This document shows, one piece after another, positions 8,227-15,488 of a stretch of DNA of 33,911 bases (positions within the stretch are counted from its first letter, which is position 1; each line of letters opens with the position of its first letter). A program made the position numbers and the translations under genes. Under the pieces are notes generated by a model. It saw nothing but the letters and a program-made list of their open reading frames with translations. It was not told the DNA's origin and ran no database searches. The stretch is from Melioribacteraceae bacterium (GTDB lineage: Bacteria > Bacteroidota > Ignavibacteria > Ignavibacteriales > Melioribacteraceae): contig JALSTI010000262.1 of the NCBI GenBank assembly GCA_026983795.1, positions 1-33,911 of the forward strand. The letters run 5' to 3'.

Positions 8227-9591
8227 ATGAGCGCTAATATTCTGGTTGTAGATGACGAGCAAACTATTCGCGATTCTTTACAAATGATTCTTAATGAAGA
8301 AGGATATAAAACTGACACGGCTTCCGACGGCGAAGAAGCTTTGGAGAAAATTACTGAAAATAACTATGATATAATTATCTCCGATATTAAAATGCCCAAA
8401 TGGGATGGAATGCAGTTGTTAGATAAAGCTACAAACATTTCACCGGAAAGTTTATTTATAATAATGACGGCTTATGCTTCTATTGATACCGCAATTGATG
8501 CTTTACGCAAAGGAGCAATTGATTATTTTATTAAACCGATAGAATTCGACGACCTTATTATCAAAATAAAACGCCTGTTAGATTATAAAAAAGCCGCTGC
8601 CGAAAATAAAACTTTACGCCAAAGAATTTCAGCTCCGGTTGGATTTGAAAATATTATCGGTAAAAGCGAACCGATGCAAAGAGTTTTTAACTTAATTAAA
8701 CAAGTCGCTCCCACAAACAGTAACGTTCTGATTATTGGAAAAAGCGGAACGGGAAAAGAATTGGTTGCAAAAGCTATTCATTACAACAGTAAACGTAAAG
8801 ACGAAATTTTTCTGCCAATTAATTGCGGCGCAATATCTGAAAATTTAATTGAAAGCGAATTATTCGGACATAAAAAAGGAGCTTTTACAGGAGCTACGGA
8901 AGATAAAGACGGTCTTTTTAAAGTTGCCGACGGAGGCACGTTATTTCTGGATGAAATAGCCGATTTGCCCTTGGCTCTTCAAGTTAAATTATTAAGAGCA
9001 ATTGAAGATAAAAAGTTTATGCCCGTCGGCGGTACTGTTCCCGTTAGTACTAATGTTAGAATTATTGCCGCAACTAATCAAGATATTTATGAAAAAACTA
9101 AAAACGGAGAGTTCAGGGAAGATTTATATTACCGTTTGAACGTAGTGGAAATAAGATTACCTTCGTTAAACGAACGAAGGGAAGATATTCCGCTGTTGGT
9201 GAACCATTTTATTGAAAAATACTGCTTCGAAATGGGTAAACCGTTACTTCAAGTGGGAAACGATACAATGCGGATTCTATTGGAACACAACTGGCGCGGC
9301 GGAGTTAGGGAGTTGGAAAATATAATCGAACGCGCAGTAATATTTGCCGCGGGAAATATGATTACTAAAAACGACCTCGCGGATTATTTGCGGGATGAAT
9401 CAACTCCGGAATTTCCCGAAGCATTGAAAGACGCCGTAAAAGCTTTTGAACGCGATCATATTATTAAAACTATTAAAAAATATAATTACGATAAAGAAAA
9501 AACCGCCGGCGCGCTAAACATCGGATTATCTTCTTTATACCGTAAAATGGAAGATTTGGGAATCCCCACTAAATCTTGGGACGAGGATTAA
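8227..9591 (+). CDS. NtrC-family sigma-54-dependent response regulator
   Basis: 454 residues in the standard three-domain layout. The receiver (about 4-120) has the acidic pair D9-D10, phospho-acceptor D53 in 'IISDIKMPKWDG', and the conserved lysine in 'DYFIKPIEF', so it looks active. The AAA+ domain (about 140-375) has Walker A 'IGKSGTGKE' (Lys where many members have Glu), the sigma-54 contact loop 'GAFTGA', and Walker B 'GGTLFLDEIADL'. The end is a Fis-type helix-turn-helix ('KTAGALNIGLSSLYRKMEDL'). It should activate sigma-54 promoters after phosphorylation by the kinase just upstream. I found no -24/-12 promoter in the window, so its targets probably lie elsewhere. Confidence 0.95.
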   Translation: MSANILVVDDEQTIRDSLQMILNEEGYKTDTASDGEEALEKITENNYDIIISDIKMPKWDGMQLLDKATNISPESLFIIMTAYASIDTAIDALRKGAIDYFIKPIEFDDLIIKIKRLLDYKKAAAENKTLRQRISAPVGFENIIGKSEPMQRVFNLIKQVAPTNSNVLIIGKSGTGKELVAKAIHYNSKRKDEIFLPINCGAISENLIESELFGHKKGAFTGATEDKDGLFKVADGGTLFLDEIADLPLALQVKLLRAIEDKKFMPVGGTVPVSTNVRIIAATNQDIYEKTKNGEFREDLYYRLNVVEIRLPSLNERREDIPLLVNHFIEKYCFEMGKPLLQVGNDTMRILLEHNWRGGVRELENIIERAVIFAAGNMITKNDLADYLRDESTPEFPEALKDAVKAFERDHIIKTIKKYNYDKEKTAGALNIGLSSLYRKMEDLGIPTKSWDED

Positions 9592-9644
9592 AATTATACA
9601 GGATATAAATATCATTTATATTTTATAAAAGCAAAATAGAGTTA

Positions 9645-11165
9645 TTGAAGTTGAAGAAAAATCAAAAAATAATTAATAATCCGGATTCCATGGAAGAATT
9701 ATCAAAAGAGTTTATTGAGTTTCTTAATTCTTCCAATAAACATTTCGCATTTGTGAGAAATTTCGATAATCATTCAGGTGACTATTATTCGGATTCATTT
9801 TACGAAATAACCGGCTATACAACGGAGGACATTAATAGCTTCCCCGGAAAATATTTTCATATTATTTCGGAAGATAATATACGTAAAGTAAAAGATACCC
9901 TGCTTGGTTTAGATGCGGAAAACAAACCGGCATATACTTTGGAATATAAAATTATTACAAAAAGCGGAAAAATTATTTGGATAAACGAAATTGGGAAAAT
10001 CAAAAAAACAAAAGATTCCGGAAATAATAAAATTATAGGAATTGCAACAAATACAACCGAATACAAAATTAAAAACGAAGAGCTCGAAGATCTTGTTAAA
10101 CAAAAAGAAGAACTGAATAACTCGAAAGATAAACTGATTTCTATTGTATCACACGATTTGCGCGCACCGTTTACAAGTCTGTTGGGCTTCTCCGAGATTT
10201 TACTAAGCGAAAATGATTTGACCGAACATGAAAAACGGGAATACTTGGAATATATATACGACGCTTCGAAAAGCCAGCTGCAGCTAATTAATTATTTATT
10301 GGATTGGTCCCGTTTACAAACCGGTAAAATGAGAATTGAACCGCGTAGATTAAATATTAAAGATGTAATTGCAAACTGTGTTTCGGTACTAACAGGCGCC
10401 GCAATTAGAAAGAATATAGAAATCACCGCTAAAATTAATGAAACGCTTTATATTAATGCGGACGAACGCTTAATTTCTCAAGCAATAACAAACCTTTTGA
10501 GCAATGCAATTAAATTTACCATGCCGGGTAATAACGTTTTTGTTCATGTTAATAAGTTCAAAGAAAAAATGATTGAAGTAATTGTAAAAGACGAAGGAAT
10601 AGGTATTGAGGAAAAAAATATAAACAAAATTTTTAAAATAGACGAAAAACTTTCATTAACCGGCACGATGGGAGAAAAAGGAAGCGGATTGGGACTTGCG
10701 CTTGTTAAAGAAATTGTGGAAAAACATAACGGACAAATTTGGTTTTACTCTAAAGCCGGTAAAGGTTCGGAATTCCATTTTACTCTGCCCGAAGCTAACG
10801 ATTTAATACTTATTATTGAAACCGACGACGAATTAATTCAAAAGTATAAAAACACAATTTATTCCGAACTTCCGCACTTCAATGTTTTATTTGTCGAAAA
10901 CGGATACGAAGCAATTAATCTGACGGTAAATAAAATTCCTTCCATGATAATTGCACGGCATCACATGCCGTTGTTAACCGGAATACAACTGGTGGAAACA
11001 ATAAAAAAGAAAGAAAGATTTAAAAACTTGCCGATTGTAATTGCTTCTTCCAACTTATCTACCGGAACAAAACAAAATTACTCTCAACTTGGTATAAAGA
11101 ATTTTCTAGAACTTCCTTTTAAAAATGATAAATTAATAGATATATTAATGAACTCTTTTAATTAA
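9645..11165 (+). CDS. PAS histidine kinase with C-terminal degenerate receiver domain
   Basis: 506 residues from the TTG at 9645. An in-frame ATG at 9690 would remove 15 residues without harming any domain; neither has a good Shine-Dalgarno sequence. The PAS domain (about 35-140: 'SDSFYEITGYTTEDI') is of the PAS_3 type. A coiled linker leads to HisKA with H170 in 'IVSHDLRAPFTSLLG'. The HATPase has N-box 'NLLSNAIKFT', G1 'DEGIGIE', and 'GSGLGLALVKEIV'. The last 120 residues have receiver-like topology ('LILIIETDDELI', 'MPLLTGIQLVETIKK', 'LPIVIAS'). However, the phospho-acceptor aspartate is replaced by R438 ('IIARHHMP'), and the lysine before the conserved proline is L490 ('LELPFKND'). It lies 53 bases after the NtrC-like gene and is probably in the same operon. 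Confidence 0.9.
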   Translation: MKLKKNQKIINNPDSMEELSKEFIEFLNSSNKHFAFVRNFDNHSGDYYSDSFYEITGYTTEDINSFPGKYFHIISEDNIRKVKDTLLGLDAENKPAYTLEYKIITKSGKIIWINEIGKIKKTKDSGNNKIIGIATNTTEYKIKNEELEDLVKQKEELNNSKDKLISIVSHDLRAPFTSLLGFSEILLSENDLTEHEKREYLEYIYDASKSQLQLINYLLDWSRLQTGKMRIEPRRLNIKDVIANCVSVLTGAAIRKNIEITAKINETLYINADERLISQAITNLLSNAIKFTMPGNNVFVHVNKFKEKMIEVIVKDEGIGIEEKNINKIFKIDEKLSLTGTMGEKGSGLGLALVKEIVEKHNGQIWFYSKAGKGSEFHFTLPEANDLILIIETDDELIQKYKNTIYSELPHFNVLFVENGYEAINLTVNKIPSMIIARHHMPLLTGIQLVETIKKKERFKNLPIVIASSNLSTGTKQNYSQLGIKNFLELPFKNDKLIDILMNSFN

Positions 11166-11195
11166 AATTCTGTTATTTAGGGAAAACAAAGAGTT

Positions 11196-11717
11196 ATGAA
11201 CGAACAAACTAAAAATAAATCAGTTAAACATTGGTATGCATTATATACAAAACCCAGACACGAATTTAAAGCCGAACTACAATTGGAAAGCAACGGGATT
11301 GAACATTTTTTACCGACCGTAATAAGAATAAGGCAATGGAGCGACCGGAAAAAAAAGGTGAAAGAAGCGCTTTTTAAAAGTTATATTTTTATTCATGCTA
11401 ACGAAAAGGAAAGATTGACCGCTTTGGAACAAAACGCAATAGTAAGAACAATCTTTTTCGACGGAAAACCGGCAATTATTCCCGACTGGCAAATTGACAA
11501 TCTTAAAAAAATGTTGGAGCGTTCTACCGATGTTGCGGTTATGGATCAGTTGAAAATAGGCACACGTGTTAAAATTATATCCGGTCCTTTTAAAGACGTT
11601 GAAGGTGTTGTTTACGAAACGGTTAATCAAGAGAAAATGTTAGCAATTACAATTGATTTGCTAAGAAGATCGGTTGTTGTTCAAATTCCGCGCGAAAGTT
11701 TAATAAAAAAATTATAA
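11196..11717 (+). CDS. NusG-family transcription antitermination paralogue (UpxY/RfaH-like)
   Basis: 173 residues. The N-terminal NGN domain (about 10-110) opens with 'KHWYALYTKPRHEFK' and contains 'LFKSYIFIHA', both typical of specialised NusG paralogues (UpxY, LoaP, RfaH). A KOW domain (about 118-170) has 'GTRVKIISGPFKDVEGVV'. Housekeeping NusG genes usually sit between secE and rplK; this one does not, which supports a paralogue. UpxY-type proteins normally head long polysaccharide operons, but here the next genes are a YhaM-like exonuclease and a TPR protein. It starts 30 bases after the kinase stop with a purine-rich leader. It would bind RNA polymerase and promote readthrough of a long operon; which operon is unknown. 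Confidence 0.88.
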   Translation: MNEQTKNKSVKHWYALYTKPRHEFKAELQLESNGIEHFLPTVIRIRQWSDRKKKVKEALFKSYIFIHANEKERLTALEQNAIVRTIFFDGKPAIIPDWQIDNLKKMLERSTDVAVMDQLKIGTRVKIISGPFKDVEGVVYETVNQEKMLAITIDLLRRSVVVQIPRESLIKKL

Positions 11718-11727
11718 GCGAGATAAA

Positions 11728-12717
11728 ATGTTAGATCAAAAAGAGCTGGCACAATTAAAGGTTGGCGATGAGGTAAATCATTTTTTACTTCTTAACAAAT
11801 TGGAAATAAAAACAACCCGGACAAATAAAGAATATCTCAATTTGGAATTAAGAGATAAATCGATGATTGTATCCGCTAAAATGTGGGATAACTTCGAAGC
11901 AATAAAAAATTCCGCCGCGGAAGGTACAATATTAAAAGTATCGGGAAACTTGGAGGAATTTAATAATCAGCTGCAAATAAAAATCAAATCCGTTCGCCGC
12001 GCAAACGAAAACGATAACGTTACGCACGAAGATTTCCTGCCAAAATCAAAACGGAATTTGGATGAAATGGTATTGGAGTTAAAAGATAGAATAGCAAAAA
12101 TTAGTAACGAATACCTTGTACAACTTTTAAAAAATATGTTAAGCGGTGATACATTTCAAAAATATATAAGTGTACCCGCGGGTAAAGCCTGGCATCACGC
12201 TTATATACACGGTTTATTGGAACACACTTTGGAAATAGTAAAAATTTGTGATTTGATGTGCGATATACATCCCGAACTTAACAGAGATTTATTAATTACC
12301 GGAGCATTGTTACACGATTTCGGTAAAACCGAGGAACTTAAATACGAAACTTCATTCGATTACACTGATAGCGGTAGATTACTCGGTCATATTGCCATTG
12401 CCGCTCTTAGAATTGACGAAACCGCTAATAAAATTAACGGGTTTCCGGAAAAGTTAAAAACGCTTCTTCTCCATTTGGTTTTAAGCCATCAAGGAAAATT
12501 AGAGCAAGCTTCACCGGTAGAACCTAAAACGCTTGAAGCCATTGTCCTTTACCATGCCGACGAACTTAGCGCTAAAACAAACGCTTATAAATTTGCAATT
12601 AAAGCGGACGAAGAAAAAGAAGGAAACTGGACAAGATTCTTACCGCTTGCAGGTACGTCTTTATTTACACAATCCAATTACGGTTCCGATTCCATTAAAG
12701 AATCTTTATTTGATTAA
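11728..12717 (+). CDS. YhaM-like 3'-5' exoribonuclease (OB-fold plus HD domain)
   Basis: 329 residues, close to the usual 310-330 of YhaM/CBF1 proteins. An N-terminal OB-fold (about 10-95: 'KTTRTNKEYLNLELRDKS') should bind nucleic acid. A linker leads to an HD phosphohydrolase domain (about 150-310) with metal ligands visible in 'WHHAYIHGLLEHT' (H156/H157, H161, H166) and 'GALLHDFGK' (H196-D197), followed by 'LSHQGKLEQASPVEPKTLEA', a region conserved in the family. Such enzymes trim RNA (and DNA) ends in Firmicutes. It lies 10 bases after the NusG paralogue, so the two are co-transcribed. ORF 12533-12766 is a frame-shifted shadow of its 3' end. Confidence 0.9.
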   Translation: MLDQKELAQLKVGDEVNHFLLLNKLEIKTTRTNKEYLNLELRDKSMIVSAKMWDNFEAIKNSAAEGTILKVSGNLEEFNNQLQIKIKSVRRANENDNVTHEDFLPKSKRNLDEMVLELKDRIAKISNEYLVQLLKNMLSGDTFQKYISVPAGKAWHHAYIHGLLEHTLEIVKICDLMCDIHPELNRDLLITGALLHDFGKTEELKYETSFDYTDSGRLLGHIAIAALRIDETANKINGFPEKLKTLLLHLVLSHQGKLEQASPVEPKTLEAIVLYHADELSAKTNAYKFAIKADEEKEGNWTRFLPLAGTSLFTQSNYGSDSIKESLFD

Positions 12718-12762
12718 ATATATATTTTACATATATTTTACTAAACTAAAAAGGATTTCAAA

Positions 12763-13542
12763 ATGAAACTTCAAAAATTATTTTTAATTGTCATTTCTTT
12801 CTTTTTGCTTTCAACGGTATTATTAGCGCAACCTCTCGATTCACTGCTTGCAAAAGGAGATCAATTTTACAAAAAATTCGACAATAAAAAAGCGTTGGAA
12901 ATTTATTTAACCGCCGATAAAGAATATCCTAAAAGCTGGCAAGTTTATTGGAGAATTAGCCGTGCCTACGTTGATATTGGCGAACATCTTGATAAAAAAA
13001 CGGAAAATTTTGAAGACGAGCAGTTAAAGTATTACAAAATGGCTTTAGACTATGCCGACAAAGCCGTTAAATTAGCTCCCGATAAAGCCATAACTTACGT
13101 AAGAAGAGCAATAGCCAACGGAAGAATTGCACTATTTAAAGGCGTTTTTTCAGTAGGCAGCATTGTAGAAGCTGTACGCGACGATTGCAAAAAAGCAATA
13201 GAATTGGGAAACGGCGGAAAGATTGTGCAAAGTTTGGCTCATTACATTTTAGCCAGAACGCATGCAAAGGTCAGCGAAAAATGGGCACCCGCCAGAGCAG
13301 TGCTGGGTTTGGGTTGGGCTGATTTGGATACCGCATTGGTTGAATATGAAAAAGCCGTAAAATTGCGCCCGGGATTTATAATGTATTATATTGATTATGC
13401 CAAAGCTTTGATACGAGACGACCAATATAAAAAAGCGCGCGAAATGCTTAATAAAGCGCTTTCAAGTCCGATTCAAGATGAAGACGATCATATTAAACTA
13501 GTAGAAGCAAAAGAACTGCTGAACGAAATTAAGGACGAATAG
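12763..13542 (+). CDS. Secreted tetratricopeptide repeat protein
   Basis: 259 residues with a good signal peptide ('LFLIVISFFLLSTVLLAQ'), so periplasmic or outer-membrane associated. The mature part is helical with TPR-like units ('ALEIYLTADKEYPKSWQVYWRISRAYVDIG', here quoted in parts: 'YYKMALDYADKAVKLAPDK', 'ALVEYEKAVKLRPGFIMYY', 'QYKKAREMLNKAL'). Residues about 110-200 resemble the regulator-of-microtubule-dynamics-type TPR proteins seen in many FCB bacteria; the role is unknown. A good ribosome site (AAAAAGGA) precedes the ATG by 7 bases. A 45-base gap after the exonuclease gene leaves room for a separate promoter, although none is clear. The sirtuin gene begins 5 bases after its stop. Confidence 0.85.
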   Translation: MKLQKLFLIVISFFLLSTVLLAQPLDSLLAKGDQFYKKFDNKKALEIYLTADKEYPKSWQVYWRISRAYVDIGEHLDKKTENFEDEQLKYYKMALDYADKAVKLAPDKAITYVRRAIANGRIALFKGVFSVGSIVEAVRDDCKKAIELGNGGKIVQSLAHYILARTHAKVSEKWAPARAVLGLGWADLDTALVEYEKAVKLRPGFIMYYIDYAKALIRDDQYKKAREMLNKALSSPIQDEDDHIKLVEAKELLNEIKDE

Positions 13543-13547
13543 TTTTA

Positions 13548-14288
13548 ATGGACTTCCGGGATGATTTCGTAGAAAAATTAAAGAATGCAAAATCAATTGT
13601 TTTTTTCACGGGAGCCGGTATATCCGCCGAAAGCGGAATTCCCACTTTTCGCGGTAACGAAGGTCTCTGGAAAAAATTCAAACCCGAAGAACTCGCAAGC
13701 TTCGATGCTTTTATCCGCAATCCCGATCTTGTTTGGGAATGGTATACATACCGGCGGAAAATTGTTGAAGAAGCAAAACCTAACGCAGGACATTTGGCAA
13801 TAGTAGAAATGGAAAAATATTTCGAAGACGTTTCTGTTATTACTCAAAATATCGATAACCTGCACAACCGTGCGGGAAGTAAAAATGTATACGAACTTCA
13901 CGGTAACATAGAAAGAAATTATTGCATAGATTGTAAAACATATTACTCTGCAGATGAATTGGAAAATTGGAGCGGGGCTCCAAGATGCAAAATGTGCGAG
14001 GGATTAATCCGCCCCGATGTTGTTTGGTTTGGAGAACCACTTCCGCATTATGTTTTTTCCACTGCCGAAGCAATTGCAAAAAACAGCGATATTTGTTTTG
14101 TTGTGGGAACTTCCGCTATAGTTTATCCCGCCGCTTATATTCCTCACTCTGCTAAGGAAAACGGTTCATATTTGGTTGAAATAAATGTTGAACCGACAGA
14201 AATATCTCACTGGGTAGATTATTCCCTTATCGGTAAATCCGGCGTAATTCTTCCCGACATATTAAATCAACTTGAGAAAATAAAATGA
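13548..14288 (+). CDS. Sir2-family NAD-dependent protein deacylase, class III (CobB/SIRT5-like)
   Basis: 246 residues, full length. Visible motifs are the NAD-binding 'GAGISAESGIPTFRG' (22-36), 'TQNIDNLH' (about 99-105), catalytic H118 in 'ELHGNIER', four zinc cysteines C126, C129, C147 and C150, 'GTSAIVYPAA', and 'INVEPTEIS'. Y66 and R69 in 'WYTYRRKI' match the Tyr-x-x-Arg pair that marks class III sirtuins such as SIRT5 and E. coli CobB. These remove acidic acyl groups (succinyl, malonyl) from lysines, and CobB also removes acetyl groups. The reaction uses NAD+ and yields nicotinamide and O-acyl-ADP-ribose. It is 5 bases after the TPR gene and overlaps the small lipoprotein gene by ATGA, so the three form a cassette. 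Confidence 0.95.
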   Translation: MDFRDDFVEKLKNAKSIVFFTGAGISAESGIPTFRGNEGLWKKFKPEELASFDAFIRNPDLVWEWYTYRRKIVEEAKPNAGHLAIVEMEKYFEDVSVITQNIDNLHNRAGSKNVYELHGNIERNYCIDCKTYYSADELENWSGAPRCKMCEGLIRPDVVWFGEPLPHYVFSTAEAIAKNSDICFVVGTSAIVYPAAYIPHSAKENGSYLVEINVEPTEISHWVDYSLIGKSGVILPDILNQLEKIK

Positions 14289-14668
14289 AAACTTTTATAT
14301 TTTTAATTTTAACGGTGTTCGCCTACGGTTGTGTTTCTATTAACGTGAAAGATACTAATCCGGATACTGAATTTGCCGCAAAACCTAATTGGAATTCTAA
14401 ATGGACAAATAATTACGGTTACGTCTCCCGGTTATATCCCTCTGACAATAAAGTTTATTTTTCATTAAAAGGCGGTAAAACTTTTATGTCCCCTTTAAGA
14501 AATTACTATTATATTTCTATTTCACATCCTAATTACAGAGCTATGGTGGACTTATTATACCTTGCGGCAGATAAGCGATGGAAATTATTTGTTAAAACAA
14601 AAAACAAATTGGACGCTAACGGCTTTGCGGAAGCGGAATATTTTGTTGTTGACCCGCCGAATAAATAA
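14285..14668 (+). CDS. Small predicted lipoprotein of unknown function
   Basis: 127 residues. A short hydrophobic leader 'FIFLILTVFAYGC' ends at a lipobox-like cysteine (residue 16), so it is probably lipid-anchored in the envelope. The mature part has many aromatic residues and alternating beta-type patterns ('YVSRLYPSDNKVYFSLKGGK', 'NYYYISISHPNY', 'RWKLFVKTKNKLDANG'). I recognise no family. Its ATG overlaps the sirtuin stop by 4 bases (ATGA), so translation should be coupled. It ends the plus-strand series; only 37 bases separate it from the convergent ABC ATPase gene, and no clear hairpin terminator is seen there. Confidence 0.75.
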   Translation: MKTFIFLILTVFAYGCVSINVKDTNPDTEFAAKPNWNSKWTNNYGYVSRLYPSDNKVYFSLKGGKTFMSPLRNYYYISISHPNYRAMVDLLYLAADKRWKLFVKTKNKLDANGFAEAEYFVVDPPNK

Positions 14669-14705
14669 GTTTATTAATTTTTAGAAAGCATGCAGCAGAC
14701 TTTGG

Positions 14706-15488
14706 TTATGACAACCAAGAAAGATTTTTTTCATTATTATCAATTTGGTTTGTAATATCCAAAAATACTTCTTCAAGCGATTCGTAATTTTCGTTTGTTA
14801 AGCTGTTTTTAAATTTTGTTCTAATTTCATTTGTAGGCGATTTAAATACTATTTTCCCGTTATTAATTATTGCCACTTCATCCGTTATATCTTCGATGTA
14901 TGATAGAATATGCGAAGTTATTAAAATTGTTTTACCGTTTTGCTTTAGAATTTTTATTAATTCTTTTACCTTCATAACCGTTAATGCATCCAAACCGTCG
15001 AATGGTTCGTCAAGAATAATTAAATCCGGATTATACAGCAGTATTGATGCAAACGCTAATTTCTTTTTCATCCCTTTTGAATATTCAGAAATTGATTTCC
15101 AGCGGAAAATTTCCAAATCGAAATATTCGAGCAATTCATTAATTCTGTTTTCTATTGTACTTTTGTCCAATCCGTAAATCTCACCTACAAATTGGAGCTG
15201 TTCTTCTCCCTTTAAGTATTCAAACAGACTCTCGGTATTTTCATAGAGAACCCCAATTTTCTTTTTAGCCTCAATTTTGTTTGCTGTTAAATCATTACCA
15301 AAGATTTCAATCGCTCCGGAATCGAAATTAAGAAGGTCTGAAATACAATTAATGGTGGTTGTTTTACCGGCTCCGTTTGGACCGATTAATCCGGAAATTT
15401 GCCCTTGTTTTATTGTTAAGGTTAAATTATCCAATACAACTTGGCTTCCGAATTTTTTACATAGTGAGTTTATACTTAATGCATTCAT
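14706..15488 (-). CDS. ABC transporter ATP-binding protein
   Basis: 260 residues with a complete ABC ATPase domain: Walker A 'GLIGPNGAGKTTT', signature 'EYSKGMKKKLAFA', Walker B 'LIILDEPFDGLD', and H-loop 'ILITSHIL'. The pattern resembles the ABC-2 subfamily (CcmA/NatA/DrrA-like) that serves exporters. The ATG overlaps the stop of the permease gene by 4 bases (ATGA), so the pair is one transporter. The substrate cannot be told; multidrug, lipid, ion or bacteriocin-type export is common in this class. Confidence 0.93.
   Translation of the reverse strand: MNALSINSLCKKFGSQVVLDNLTLTIKQGQISGLIGPNGAGKTTTINCISDLLNFDSGAIEIFGNDLTANKIEAKKKIGVLYENTESLFEYLKGEEQLQFVGEIYGLDKSTIENRINELLEYFDLEIFRWKSISEYSKGMKKKLAFASILLYNPDLIILDEPFDGLDALTVMKVKELIKILKQNGKTILITSHILSYIEDITDEVAIINNGKIVFKSPTNEIRTKFKNSLTNENYESLEEVFLDITNQIDNNEKNLSWLS

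Noticed and set aside
12533-12766. 77-residue plus-strand ORF overlapping the exonuclease and TPR genes
   Set aside because: A frame-shifted copy of the exonuclease 3' end; no frameshift is needed to explain the full-length exonuclease.
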